NCBI GenBank assembly: GCA_040954595.2
Contig: CM082577.2
Span: 6,262,001-6,326,000 of the forward strand
Source: Balanoglossus misakiensis
Taxonomy: Eukaryota > Hemichordata
DNA length: 64,000 nucleotides
Direction: 5' to 3'
This document shows, in pieces, positions 50,601 through 61,520 of the stretch. The notes beneath the pieces were generated by a model. That model saw only the letters and a program-made list of their open reading frames with translations, was not told where the DNA came from and did no database searches. The position numbers were made by a program, and so were the translations under genes. Numbering within the stretch: position 1 is the stretch's first letter; each line of letters begins with the position of its first letter.

Positions 50601-53018
50601 TTCACAAGATCATCACTTGTGTGTGTATATAACTGATGCCAGCACCGATCAATCATCAACCAGAAGTATCATTAACTGGAACATGTCAAAAACCTAATCA
50701 TTTGAATCCACCATGATAATTAAAGCTGTTACAAGAGTTACATCATTCAGTTATAAACAAAGATACGTGTTACAGTCGTCTGTGGTGCAAATTTATGGAT
50801 TTGCGCACAAAGTCTAAGGAGCTCTGAATTGATATGTTTGCTGTAGGTACTCAGTAAGCTTGTCAGGGCAAATGGCTCTTCAAGTTGGCTGTCGCCAGTG
50901 GAGTGGCAAAAAACCTGAGAATTTCCCGGCCACAAACGTGTAGGTTTTTTTGTGGCGTCGCAGCTATCTGCAATGACCATCTAACGAACTGAACTCCGCC
51001 CAGTACAACTGCAGGTGTGCGGTCGAGAGAGAGAAAGAAAAAAAATGTAGCAACAGACAAAACTGATGATGTTGCCATGCCGACGTCAACCCCAATGAGC
51101 AATGTTCGTGCAGACAGACCAGAGTACCTCATTACACTCTACAAACATTTAAAACACACATCAAAATGAAATACTAGTTAGGGCCGGGTTTTCTAATTAA
51201 TGAGAGTGCGTGATGAGTGAGCAAACAGGAGCTTGATCCCCCTCTACAACACATGTGCAGACCCCAATCTGACATTATCGATCTCCTATACCGTGAATTT
51301 GTTTGTCTATTAGGCGTGTTGCCATGGTACAGTTGCTATTTTTTAGAGCACGGAAGAAAAATGGAGGTGCCCATGACAGGTGGTGGATGTCGTACGAGTC
51401 GTGTGTGTTGGGAGGGACCTGGTGTGAAAAGGATCAGCTTTGAATGCACTGATAACTTATGCCACTCGTGGTAATAACTCACGTATCCACATCAAAATTT
51501 CAGTCCCCATCTCTGAATGATCAAGATCACTTGGATGCAGGTACCATGACAATGAGCTTCAACATGATATGCTTTCTGCAATCTGAGCAGTTTTTTCTTC
51601 TCTCTTTCCTATGTTATACTTGAATCATACAGTAATCCCACTTTCAAAAGTTTTGTTTTTACACCAAACTGTTATGAAAAAAAGGCCACTTTTCACAATT
51701 TTGTGTGCTCAAAATAAAAAATGAAGTTTTCAAAACATCCGACAGAAAGAGCTGTCGACGTTGTCAAAACTGCATGACTGATCAATGAACATGATTGAAA
51801 TCATACATGTAGCATATACTGTGGGAAAAACTAGCATAACCATGGTGATTTATCATGCCTCTAATCACCACTTGTCAATCAAACTCCTCAAGGTCTGTCC
51901 ATCACACTTCACAGCCACCCAATTCTTCAAGTGCTTGGCGCTGGGTGTGACTGACAGACTGACCATTAAAATGTCATGACACGATATCGACTCACTCAGT
52001 CGCCTCCTTAACCTGAATTTGATGGTCCAGCCTCATCAATTACAGATGCTTTGACTGACAGCCAGACTGCACTGGCCTCGTTTTGTCACAGTGAAAATTG
52101 GACGTCTCTGCTCTTTCTGTATACATGTCGTGGATTGATTTCTGATATTTTCTGAATACGGTTTCTGATTCACAGGTGCCACAATCAATGTTGCAGACCC
52201 AGGGTGATTATACAAATAATAAATAATACACCATGTACTACAGTATGAGTTTCATTCTGAATACAGCTCCTGTGGAGGTAATCACAAGGTTTAAGTTGCA
52301 AATTGCACTCTCAATATATATGCAACCTGCATTCAGGATGAATGTAATTCAGAAACAATGCAATAAGCAACAGTCCCTCTATTTTAGCAACTTGGAAGCC
52401 CACCTATCCAAGTAAAGAAAAGCAATTTCAATACACTGTAGCAGCCTCCCTGGGAGCAGCCTTTGGAAATGACCTATTGGGTCTTACGGTATTTATGTAA
52501 CGTTTTTCAATGCAGACAAAAATTCCTGTGGCCTGTGAACGACAATCGTTGTCTCTCTTCCAGACTGACGCGACGACGTGGCGTACGCGCGTTTTATTTC
52601 GCCACGTCCGTGTGGCCAAGCATTGAAAAGGGGAAGACAAGACTCGTTGCCACAAGACCAAAGGCACCGCGCGCTCCCACGTCCACAATTAACCCTTTCC
52701 CGTGAATTACTTCGAACACCAAATAGTTCACAACAAACGGCACCACAGCTAAAACACTGGCACGGGAAGCGACATTTCAGAGAAACCGTAAAATTAAACA
52801 TTTTACTCACAGTAAATAAAACCGAGGTATCGTAGAAATACTATTCTTGTGAGCCAATACGTTCCCGGTTCCAACGTTTTGGCGGTGACAGTATCGTGGT
52901 TGTCTTCGACTGTTTTTGCCCTACTGCTTTGCTCGTTTACGTTTGAATCTTTATCGTTCTCGTTATTTTTGGTTTTTCTATTCCTCAATACGGGTTGTTC
53001 TTCGCTGGAGTCCGCCAT
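38422..53018 (-). CDS. LMF1: Lipase maturation factor 1 (LMF1), 11 exons, complete
   Basis: LMF1 is an ER membrane protein required for folding and dimer assembly of secreted lipases (lipoprotein, hepatic and endothelial lipase in vertebrates). Exons (minus strand): 53018-52811, 49688-49382, 48058-48048, 47400-47252, 46833-46768, 46600-46430, 45883-45700, 41919-41766, 40931-40748, 40012-39900, 38629-38422. All introns are GT-AG and phases agree throughout, giving about 584 residues (human about 567). The N-terminus is hydrophilic. It is followed by TM1 (TYWLTRIVFLRYLGFIY), several more hydrophobic segments, and the family signatures GLIKIRGDQCWRDLTCM, FETLTNHFIEL, SGNLSFLNWLT, NTYGAFGSITKER, CKPG..RRPCLISPYHYRLDW and EHYRYTF..KWWKRRRIG. 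It fits LMF1 rather than the longer LMF2. The start ATG (53018) is the first in the conserved frame compatible with human LMF1. One exon is only 11 nt. Confidence 0.95.
39271..39296. repeat. Poly-C plus CA tract in LMF1 intron 10
   Basis: About 14 C bases followed by a short ACACAC run. Confidence 0.8.
39900..40012 (-). CDS. LMF1: LMF1 exon 10
   Basis: 113 nt reading NYQSNPWLIHLAAKLLANDE and on to YNPFADTDPP, matching the family's WIIHLAGKLL..NPF segment. Donor AA|GTAAGT; acceptor TTCTTTTCCAG. Confidence 0.92.
40748..40931 (-). CDS. LMF1: LMF1 exon 9
   Basis: 184 nt reading SITKERTEVIFQGT, EYEFKCKPGNVTRRPCLISP and YHYRLDWLLWFAAFQ, the most conserved part of the family C-terminal half. Donor CAG|GTAATT. 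Confidence 0.95.
41479..41575 (+). repeat. Dispersed repeat shared with 54417-54507, copy 1
   Basis: AGCCCCATGGGCTGCAT, a T-rich stretch, CAGAATATCATCCAATTTTA and CACTATGA occur in the same order as in the copy at 54.4 kb. Lies in LMF1 intron 8, antisense to the gene. Family unknown. Confidence 0.5.
41766..41919 (-). CDS. LMF1: LMF1 exon 8
   Basis: 154 nt reading VYLRRVLNISIGLLLAYLSI, PVVQNLMSSRQAMNTSFDSL and RLVNTYGAFG, with one predicted membrane segment. Donor CAG|GTGAGT. Confidence 0.95.
43981..44115 (+). CDS. Small open frame antisense within LMF1 intron 7
   Basis: ATG-started 44-residue frame (begins MACCGFTSVELKAQ) followed after 23 nt by AATAAA (44138-44143). A CTATAAAAAA box lies immediately before the ATG, too close to be its own TATA box. 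No similarity recognised; may be chance. Confidence 0.15.
   Translation: MACCGFTSVELKAQTIKHNGFSYSEESKKMVNIQADLEHWHHVF
44842..44855. promoter_or_regulatory. RFX X-box palindrome
   Basis: GTTACC-AT-GGCAAC matches the RFX consensus GTNRCC(N0-3)RGYAAC at every position. RFX factors control ciliary and MHC class II genes in animals; the target here is unknown. Confidence 0.45.
45700..45883 (-). CDS. LMF1: LMF1 exon 7
   Basis: 184 nt reading VILIISGNLSFLNWLTILPS, LCCMDDKFYAFLF and RSVLQIQREERTGTAPRATW. Ends in phase 1, with donor GGG|GTGAGA. Confidence 0.95.
45938..46148. repeat. ATGA tetranucleotide array in LMF1 intron 6
   Basis: About 210 bp of (GAAT)n with scattered GGAT, AACG and AGGG variants; a degenerate GGATGGAT/GATAGA tail reaches about 46253. 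On the sense (minus) strand it reads TTCA repeats and lies about 55 nt upstream of the exon 7 acceptor. Confidence 0.95.
46430..46600 (-). CDS. LMF1: LMF1 exon 6
   Basis: 171 nt (57 codons, phase 0 at both ends) reading TQPVPNPVSYYMHQEPEIFH, KFETLTNHFIELVAPFLLLI and GGVLQILFQ. Donor CAG|GTTAGT. Confidence 0.95.
46768..46833 (-). CDS. LMF1: LMF1 exon 5
   Basis: 66 nt reading GLIKIRGDQCWRDLTCMNYH and ending YE, nearly identical to human LMF1. Donor GAG|GTGAGC. Confidence 0.95.
47252..47400 (-). CDS. LMF1: LMF1 exon 4
   Basis: 149 nt reading WESQLLETGFLAIFMCPLLA and GYRWLIFRIMLGA after a split Gly codon. Donor GCT|GTAAGT. It can be read in the right frame only if the 11-nt exon 3 is included. 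Confidence 0.94.
48048..48058 (-). CDS. LMF1: LMF1 exon 3, an 11-nt micro-exon
   Basis: Minus-strand TTTTTTACAG|GTATTCCTTTG|GTAAGT. With the split codons on either side it supplies W-Y-S-F-G, exactly as in human LMF1 (VWYSFGWESQ). Joining exon 2 straight to exon 4 shifts the frame, so the micro-exon is needed. Confidence 0.9.
48600..48870. promoter_or_regulatory. Candidate intronic conserved element (LMF1 intron 2)
   Basis: A compositionally balanced stretch with several homeobox-, Fox- and RFX-like sites in an AT-rich intron, no open frame. Visual impression only. Confidence 0.15.
49382..49688 (-). CDS. LMF1: LMF1 exon 2
   Basis: 307 nt reading VAFLVALHQNRALLGKDGLL, a short luminal segment, and GLALSLLVTVCGCSNMVVMT to SLVNVGQR. 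The acceptor is CTCTTTTCCAG and the donor ATG|GTAAGT; it ends two bases into a Trp codon. Confidence 0.95.
49689..52810. other. LMF1 intron 1 (3.1 kb)
   Basis: No coding exon recognised. A slightly GC-richer part at about 52.55-52.75 kb next to exon 1 may belong to the promoter-proximal CpG-rich region. Confidence 0.75.
52811..53018 (-). CDS. LMF1: LMF1 exon 1
   Basis: Starts ATG GCG GAC (53018) and encodes a hydrophilic, Glu/Lys-rich N-terminus, then TYWLTRIVFLRYLGFIY, matching human TFWLTRIVLLKALAFVY. Donor ACT|GTGAGT, phase 1. Confidence 0.93.
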
Positions 53019-53160
53019 TTTTTGTTTATAACTCCCTAGGCAACTTGATATTATTAATTCCACGTGTTTCAACCTGATTGTTGGATCGCGCTGATTGGAT
53101 GATGTAGTCATACGCCCTCTTACAAATGTATTTCACGTGGCTTTTGTTTTCATTATCCCG
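53019..53160 (-). promoter_or_regulatory. LMF1 proximal promoter
   Basis: A CCAAT box on the minus strand (53094-53098, 76 nt before the ATG) is flanked by two palindromic CACGTG E-boxes (53061-53066 and 53134-53139), sites for USF/Myc/TFEB-type bHLH factors. No TATA box. Transcription start not known. Confidence 0.4.
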
Positions 53161-54416
53161 TTTTAAAAGTAGAATCATGCTTTGAGAAAGCGAATAAAAG
53201 CCCTTTGCAGAGTCAGAATCTGAATGTTTGTTGAGAACTATTACTCTAGGTCTCTAATCCAAAGCACGATTTTAAAAATGATACAGAAAAAACTTACACG
53301 TTTCAAATAAGCGCTACCGGGCGGAGTACAGCTCCGAGAGTATGTAAAAAGTCAAATTGATGGGATTTCTTTGGACGAGACTACCCCTGGTTGAATGAAA
53401 GCGAAGATGATGAAAAGAGGATATTGACAGACTATCTACTGTTATAACTTTTGGGTGAGCAATATGGCGCCCGCATGCGGGATGATGCAGCCACACACCA
53501 ACTCGAACACTTCGACAACTTACAAGAAGTTAATTTGTGAATTTATATTTGATGTTGATTTTGGCTCGCTGCCAAGGCGCATGCACGATGTTATCGTGTG
53601 AGTGATCAGAGACAGCAATCGGTGTTGAATATCCGTGGCTGTGTTGACAATCCAGCAAAGTTCTCGGCTTACGCTGAGCGCAACCACAACAATCACGGCG
53701 ATGGAGAGGAGGAAATTCAGCGCTGGCTTGTCACGTCATATAAACACTGGAATTGTGTGCGTTTTATCTAAAACTGCTTCAGAGTGGGGGAGTCATTTGA
53801 TCTTACGCACCCTGTCCACTCCTGTTACCTGGCAAAAAACGGAAGATTCGAATGATTCGTTAAGTTCCAGTTACGGACTTAACTTGAAATAGTAATCAGA
53901 CAGTAAAGTTGATAAGGTGTTCACATACTTTGGGTGAAAGTTTGCGACTAAGATTTGAGGTATCCATGCTCTTCAAACCGTCGACTTTTTTAGTTTTAAA
54001 ATTTTGTGTCGTTGCAATCACTAAGGGATGTACATTCTGTGGGTCACGTAGATTCGATGTGAGTACAAACGACACATTGGGCTGCCCTAAATTCCATATA
54101 ATTGCAATAATTTCGGTGCATCCCAGAAAACGGCCGCCAGTACACCTAGTACCTTCTGAGCAATTCTGAACATTGTGTTGATGCTAAGTGAAACAACGCG
54201 AGAACGGTATGATAACCCGATCCTTCTGCAAACACTACAGTAATTTTTTCTTGGGCTGCCAAGCTATCGCATAACGAACGGATGAGTGTTTTTCAAAATG
54301 ACGTTTTGCAAACGGCGGTTGCATTTTGGATTTTAAGCTTAGGCGGTACGCTGTTTACTGAGCTGAAACGCGCATGTCCAAGCCTGACATGTCAGTAATG
54401 ATGATGTGTGTACAGT

Positions 54417-54507
54417 CTTAAAGCCCCAGTGGCTGCATCTGTTGTTTTTTTCACGAAATGTCATCTGATTTTATTCAGGCTTCGTTTAAATCATAGCAAG
54501 TTATGAG
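54417..54507 (+). repeat. Dispersed repeat shared with 41479-41575, copy 2
   Basis: AAGCCCCAGTGGCTGCAT, a T-rich stretch, AATGTCATCTGATTTTATT and GTTATGA follow the order of the copy in LMF1 intron 8. Confidence 0.5.
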
Positions 54508-54829
54508 CCGTGTAGGTTATACCAAGTGTTAATTGACGCGTCACTCGTTCCTTGCCGAACACATCAGTTCAAGAAACTTTGAACAAATTCAAATGTTAAC
54601 TGTCATTCTCGAAATGTCATCAACAAAGTTACCATACTCTGCCGTTATTACATAACTTCGTTTTTAAAACCTTACTGTAGCCCTTGTTGGTGAATGAGGA
54701 AAAAAGCAAGACCTTAACGAACTCTTACAGCTGCAAGAAATGGAAAGATTGCTATTTTCTTCTTTATTTTTTTTCCCCACAGCACCATTCTGCTTTCTGT
54801 ACACTCAAGAAAAAGGTGTTAGTTGAAAG

Positions 54830-55190
54830 CGTGCCAGGTAACCCTAGGTAAGCCCGGGGAGTGACGCGAGTGAGTCGTCAATTGTTCTCTGTGGCGGGGA
54901 AGACGTGGGGGTCCACACGTACCAAACCGCCCCGAAAGTCCGGCCTAAGGCAAAAGACAAACGTCTCGCGACCCTCGGAAAGATCTGGCATTAAAAGAGG
55001 TGCCATCATCTACACGTTATTTGCGAAGTATCGAATTCACCTTGATCGTCTTTGAGAAAACACCACCACCTACATTGTAATAACAATCGTCCATAAAACA
55101 CGGACTGTGATTTCGACCGTGACCCCGACCTGGGAAACGGAGCGACGGCTGGCGAAAATGACAAGGCGCAACCCCGTTTTTATTGGCCTC
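54830..55190. promoter_or_regulatory. Candidate conserved regulatory element 1
   Basis: GC- and CpG-rich, without repeats; contains TCAATTGTTCT (Sox-like). Inferred from composition only. Confidence 0.2.
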
Positions 55191-55679
55191 GTAAGTCATT
55201 AAATAATGCTATGCACTATAGATGTTAACAGCTCCGCTCAGCATGTCATTCAGAGACCGCCGAGGGAAAATCATGCGCACATTAGCAAAGAAATCAAACG
55301 AACAGCAATAATTCCAAGTTAATGAAGAAAAAAATCCTCAGTAACGCTCGAACATCTCAGAGATAGCATCTTCATTGTGTCTGCTTGAGTACGCCTACAA
55401 AACAGTAGAAGACTTGTTCAAATGCAGTATACCCCGAATTGACCTACATTTCTCGCTGTATATCTCATTTAGGAACACAGGGTCGTAGGAATCCTGGTTC
55501 GATGAATAAAATCGGACCAGATTAATCTAATGTAACCATATGTTTTTCTTGTTTGGCCGTTCAAAAAAACCGCAATATTTCAATATATAGGCCTACACGT
55601 TTGATGAAATACCTGCACTTGCGTTAACATGTTCATCTGCTGAACACGAGTGAGTCGGGCAAAGCCTTTGTCGTTTCCT

Positions 55680-55980
55680 CTGCCTTTTCAAAATTTAACC
55701 GCCGTGCTTTGTAACTTTATAGCGCTTTTATTGCAGCGGCGATAATTGATGGCAAACAAAACTCACCATCAATACGTGTGAGAGGAAAAATGCTGGGAAA
55801 TATTGCTATGAGCCCATTCATTGTCGTGGTTCGGACAGACAGCAAGGACAAGGTCAAATCTCCATTTTTTTGTTTGGCAAGTTCACGGGTTGCTTTGATA
55901 GCACGAAGAATGCCTCTTAAACCTGGTGCCATTAACCGAATATCCGGACATGCCACGGGTCTGTAGAGTAATACTGACGG
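55680..55980. promoter_or_regulatory. Candidate conserved regulatory element 2
   Basis: Contains a homeodomain-type TAATTGATGG, a forkhead-type TTTGTTTGGCAA and TTGCTTTGAT in a non-repetitive stretch open on both strands but with no protein signature. Confidence 0.2.
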
Positions 55981-57294
55981 TCTGACATACAATGTAGAAT
56001 GGCCGTTTAGCACAACTATCCCTGTAGAATCTACAGTTTTAACGCTCCATCAATTATTGCCAATACAAATTTTAACCAGGTGATTGGCAAACTCTCCCCC
56101 CCCCCCTCCTTCCACTAAAAAACGTGATAAAACTCACCATTTGGCATGCTAACCCAGTTTTTTTTATCGCTGACATTACCGTTATGGACCACTGATTTTA
56201 AGGCACTTACAGGTAATTTCATTTGTCAACAAAACTGCGCGTTGCATATTTTCATGCACGCGGGTAGTGACAAACCATACCACCAAAGGCTTACCTGGTT
56301 ACGGGAACATGTCTTGGCGCGCAAAATAATAGAAATTAACAAAAACAAGCCGAGTAATAAGACAACAGCAGACGACATTAATTATGTGATTTTCAAGTTC
56401 GTGTCAGTGGTCGACAATGTGAGGATGACGTTTTAGGTAAGGAAACCTAACTGGTTTTGACAATTGCGAAAGAAATTGTGCCTATTGTTCGATAGCTCTT
56501 CGGAAAATCCCCGATGAATTTGTTTTATCGGCCGACACTCAATCTTATTTTTTTGCCAGGGGATATTGTCTCCAAGTAAAAGCAGAGATCCCCCGCCTCG
56601 CCGGGATACAACCGACGACATGGAGACAATTGTGAAGGCTCGCAGACACGTCTCCACGTCAGACTGTGACAATGCTATTGTGTTATGGTGGCGCCATACC
56701 GCGCAGTTGTTTTATAATATCCAATCAATCACCAACGCTCAAAACGTTTTCCGTTAGGCTGTCGTCAGAAAGAGGTTTGATAGAATACAGGATGACAAAA
56801 GCGAGTCCGTGTCCTAGATCTTTTTGTTCATAATCCACACACTTCAAGACAGATATACGGCACCCCTATTGTTCTGATTCCTCAATATATATGCCTGTTA
56901 CATCTCCGCGTAGGAAGTAATCACAGCTTTCCTTGCAACAGATTTATTGCTCAGGCTTGCTTCGCAAGACGAACTATTTCAGAAGAAAAAAAAGCGAGAT
57001 ATATTACTGGTGTGTCCCATTCTATGCTGGTGTGAGGGCGGGAGACGATGGGACGGAGTTGAATTGCCCACAAATTATCCCGCGCGATTGCTGCCCACAA
57101 TGCTTGTACGTGAGAACCACGAGAAAGCGGTCGGCTTCCTACACATCCCGCTCGCCATAAAAAAAAAACGAGGGTGTGAGAAATCTTGTCGAGGAGTTGC
57201 TTGAAGTCCAGGAGAATGCTAGAGTTACCTGGGTGCAAGACTACATGATTTATGGATTATTTTAGATTTATGGATATTTACTACCGGGTCAGTA

Positions 57295-57580
57295 GATGTG
57301 ACTTGTAGCTATTCGGATGTTAGGTCGACACTGAGGCCGGGTTGGCCTTGGTGGGAGTTTCTTTTTGGAACGAGGGTGGAGATCGCGCCTGTCTTAAACC
57401 CCATCTCCCTGTTATTAAACAAAGTTTGTCGGGATAATTTGGGGGAAATGGCAGCGGGCGGGCATTCTTTTGCCGCTGACAGCTTGTCTGTGCCGTCTCT
57501 GGCCAATTTCGCTCTTTCTGAGAGAATAGCCCACTGCTATCGTTTATGAATGACAACTGGAAGTCTGTAAGGTTGGTGTA
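57295..57580. promoter_or_regulatory. Candidate conserved regulatory element 3
   Basis: Contains AACAAAG (Sox/TCF-like), GGGATAATT (Otx-like), TGACAGCTTGTC (Meis/Tgif-like) and TTTATGAATGAC (Hox-like) within 250 bp. Open frames on both strands lack family motifs. Confidence 0.25.
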
Positions 57581-58139
57581 GCGAGGGAAAGAGTTGATAC
57601 CAACCCGCTAATTCTACGATAGTACAACAATTTCTTCAAAAACTAAGGAAGCACTCGAAACCATTAACAGATGGCGACCCCCCCCCCCTTGCTGCACTGA
57701 GCTACGTGCACGACAAGAGGAACCCTGCTCCGCTACCGTGACGCACGCATTGTTTCGCTGACGTCACAGACGTGTAAGTCGCCCTGGCATTTCGGACACT
57801 TCAGGACTTGGGAACACCCCCACCCCCTCCGCTTGTGGGCGCAGCACGGTAAATTATACCAGATGAACTGTCGAATGATAAATGTCAGACTGTTTCTGCC
57901 GCTGACAACTCTGCGCGCGGCGCGGGAACGTAAATCCAGTTTTCTTTTCCGAAATATACACTTTATTAAAGAACCACAGCAATGATGAATGGTCTGTGGG
58001 TATTTTTTACCGTAAATTAATATGGCGTGTCAATGAATGTTCCGATCTGTTCACGGATCGTTCTGAATGGAGCCAAGATCGTTGGGACCAACCGAAATAT
58101 TTGAATTTTTTAAGTCAATAAAAAGGTGTATCTCTCGGT

Positions 58140-58400
58140 ATGGGGTTAGTAAAAAAAGATGCCCAGGTCAATTTCTCCGTGATTCTTTGCATGAAACGCG
58201 TCGCTGCATTTTTGACAGACCCAGACTTTGCAAATACATTTGTTGGACAGACTCGTGTTACCCGATCCGTCCACAAACGGGGCTTAATACGACGCTCCCC
58301 TGAAGGCGGCCTTACCCCAACCATCGATATCACACGTCCAGTCAGCGACCTGAAGCAGTCAATTACCTACAAGTCGGCGTACCTTAAACCGCCGGGGTGA
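58140..58400. promoter_or_regulatory. Candidate conserved regulatory element 4
   Basis: Contains TTTGCATGAAA (POU-like), ACATTTGTTGGACAGAC and TCAATTACC in a non-repetitive CpG-containing stretch. Inference from motif density. Confidence 0.2.
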
Positions 58401-59419
58401 AATACTGACTTTTTTTTGCAAACAGGGTGTTAGCTTTACCGGGCGATTAAGTAACCGCGAGTAATTTCTGGGCAGGCAAACATGCATGACATTGTATGAC
58501 CCATAGTGCCACCCGAGCCTGAGTCCACTCTATTAAATGTATTGTCAGGGGCAAAGCGTTGAAATCCTGTCGAGGGGCCTGTAAGAAATCACCGCCGAGT
58601 AACAAAAAAGTCGGCTGGTTTTCGCCGGGCCGGCTAACAGGTGTGTCGGGTAGAGGGTTACCGAGTCCCTTTACATACCTATGCTCTAACACCCGCAAAG
58701 AAAACCGACACTTGAGCGCGCTGACAGATTCGACAAAGTGTCAGCAATACCGAACAAGGGGCCAAATACACGAAATAAATAAACCGGGGGTGTCGTTTAC
58801 CCGTGTTTTGGCTACCCCGCGGTGGGAAAGACCCGCACCTGGGGTGTTTGTTCGACGGCCGGACGGAGACCGGGGCGGTTGAGTTCAAATCCGCAGGCTG
58901 CGCCACTGTGTTGGCCGCCAGGTGAATGTAGATCAGCCATCGAGCTCTCGGACTCCTCCTCCTCATCTACATCTGCAGCTATTGTGAGAGTGTTTACTGA
59001 ATGTCTGTAAAGACTAAGCCGCTTCTCGTTTTTTTTTGGTGGAAAATGGGTATCGACATTCCTCGTCGATGTTGTTTTTCTTTTGGGGTTGTCTTTTGGC
59101 GTCTAAAAATGTTTTCTCTCGATGACGTAGCGTCGAAAAAACTCCAGCCAATCCGATTGGCGGCTGCAAGTTCAGGGACCTTGCCCGTCCAGGTGATGTC
59201 ATCAAACGTGAACAAACGGCGGCTGATTTTCATCGAGAGTTTGACAGGCTGTCGTTCGCTGGTACACTTGGCGGGAACTTTCTTCCAGAAGAAAATAAAT
59301 CGCATTGAGATCTAAAAACCGGTCTTCGAATCTTAAATCCCCGACAGAAAGACAACAGCCAGACTAAATCTGAAGATGTTTTCATATGCTAAAACAAACA
59401 AGGAAACCTGGAGTGCTCC

Positions 59420-60100
59420 AGGGTAGACACCCTTCACCTCATAGTTTGACCAAGTGGCCACTTCTTTTCACCAAAGTTCCCCGCTAATTTAAGACTTTGT
59501 TCTCTGAAATTCTTCCACCTCCCCCTTGTGAGTCCTTTGCGCTTGATGTTGCGTGTCCAATGTAACCGACCCGCCGAACAGGTGCACCTGGAGTTATCAC
59601 GGGGCGGCGGACAAAGAGAGTGATCGGGTGACCTTTCACCCCCGCGTAGTCGCCATTATCATGATTATGTCTTCGTATGCAGTTACGACTGTTTCGGCAA
59701 ACGATCTCTCACTCAGAACGAGCTGCTTTGCCCGGCTGTAATAAAACGAAAATTTATTGGGCAAAAGCATCTGTTGACAACATGCTACTGGGCAACTTGG
59801 GCTGTGACAGAACGCTCAATTACAGACCCGGCGGTCACACAAGGTTGCGTCCATTGCGCGCCATTGTACTCCTGTCAACTGGTCAATAAAAAACGATATT
59901 GCCCCGACTGGAAATGCAAACTGTGGACAAATTCAGACATTTCTCAGCGACTTTGGTGGCCAGGTACACTTGTCATTTGTCAAGGGTCAACCCAGGTGTT
60001 GCCAAGTCAACAGACTTTTCGCCAGAAGTGCTCCTATCCTCAATGAATCGCTTCGAGGAGGTAATGACGTCTCGACGCCCTCTTTGATATTTTGCAAACG
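59420..60100. promoter_or_regulatory. Candidate conserved regulatory element 5
   Basis: A long non-repetitive GC-balanced stretch with CAGGTGCACCTG (a palindromic E-box), GGGTGACCTTTCACCC (nuclear-receptor-like inverted repeat) and AATTTATTGGGC. No credible coding frame. Confidence 0.25.
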
Positions 60101-60361
60101 CGGCATCTAAAACAGTTCCCATTTCAGTCAGTTGTTGGTTCTTCGTGTATACCCCCGATAAGAGATTTTACTTCTTATTTTGAAACAAAGTTTAACAGAT
60201 GCCGACTCAACATAAAAATTGAGAAGTGTTCGGAAGTGTCGTGGTCACTTTATGGGTTAACTGGCTCTTTGTAGCGTGCGTTCAAATGAGTTGAACGCGA
60301 GAGTGCGTAAAACACGACGCATATAGACGCTCTGCATTCTAACGGCTCTGGTTTTGTTTTA

Positions 60362-60447
<86 letters not shown>

Positions 60448-60448
60448 A

Positions 60449-60480
<32 letters not shown>

Positions 60481-60500
60481 GGTGGTGGTGGTGGTGGTGG

Positions 60501-60577
<77 letters not shown>

Positions 60578-60578
60578 T

Positions 60579-60609
<31 letters not shown>
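60362..60609. repeat. ATG/GTG compound trinucleotide array
   Basis: About 250 bp: an ATG block, one AAT interruption near 60447, a pure GTG block at about 60466-60501, then ATG again with one TTG variant. It ends in TCTATCTATC. The long Met/Val open frame is a by-product of the repeat. Confidence 0.97.
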
Positions 60610-61426
60610 CTATCTATCTTTGCAGGAAGAAGGAAAGGGTTATTGACCTATTCATCCACACAGTATCTGGGGCATTCTATTTAATGGCCTACACGAATTT
60701 TGCTTCAAAAGCTGAAAGGCCATCAGTGACCTTGTATATCATCTCCAAACAAAAGGAAGCATCACTGTCAGTGTGTTTGAGAATCACCCAGCCATTAAAA
60801 TCGTTCAATCGTTAAGTCCGTTCAGGGTAGCTACAACAACAAAAACGTCCATTGGAGACAAGTTGATATTGTGTTTTATTGTGTGTGATGCGGGTACGGC
60901 GTTAATGATGTTATGGCAATGTGTGTGCACTGCGTTTATATTTGAAGAGAGGAGAGGAATTGTGACTTGTATAAAGGCGCCACATACCAAACTACTGTCC
61001 CTCACCGTCCCATCGCATGACTGCGCCAGGTAGGCCAAAGCCTACCGCACACTTAACCTTAAGCGACCTTTAGAGAAGTCCGTGTCCACTTCGCTACTAG
61101 TAGCAGCAAAGATGCCACCCCCATGTAAAACATAATACGGACATCAATGACAACCGTTGGGTTTCCATAAATGTAATGTGAAAATGTATCTGTCAGTAGT
61201 TATCGTTCAGCGAAGATAGCATTCACTTTCAGTTGATGTAGGTGTATGCTTATTCCAAACTACAACGCCGGCCAAGATGATGCCTGCGTGCGCACTTGCC
61301 ACCAGGCACCACTGCACCGCTTACACAAGTCGTTGCATCGTCACCCAGACTAAAATGTTTCAATTATGTCGCGAACACGGTAATTTGCTCAGTTCATCTT
61401 GAGAGTGAAACACAATTCAAGGCATT

Positions 61427-61520
61427 TGACCGATCGACCGACTGACTGACTGACTTACTACTGAGCAGACTCACTCACTGGCCCACTCAATCACTCACCC
61501 ATTCACGCACTCATTGTACT
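61427..61520. repeat. GACT/CACT simple-sequence stretch
   Basis: CGACTGACTGACTGACT followed by degenerate CACTCACT and CACCCATTC units. Confidence 0.6.

Noticed and set aside
53019-53160. ER-stress response element (CCAAT-N9-CCACG) at the LMF1 promoter
   Set aside because: CCAAT and CACGTG are present but the spacing does not match an ERSE.
57298-57556. Overlapping frames open on both strands upstream of LMF1
   Set aside because: Openness follows from GC content; neither strand gives a family motif. Retained only as a possible non-coding element.
58870-58910. B-box-like GAGTTCAAATCC resembling a tRNA gene
   Set aside because: No A box, acceptor stem or anticodon arm at the right spacing.
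60362-60646. Frame of about 80 Met and Val codons
   Set aside because: Simple-sequence artefact of the ATG/GTG array.
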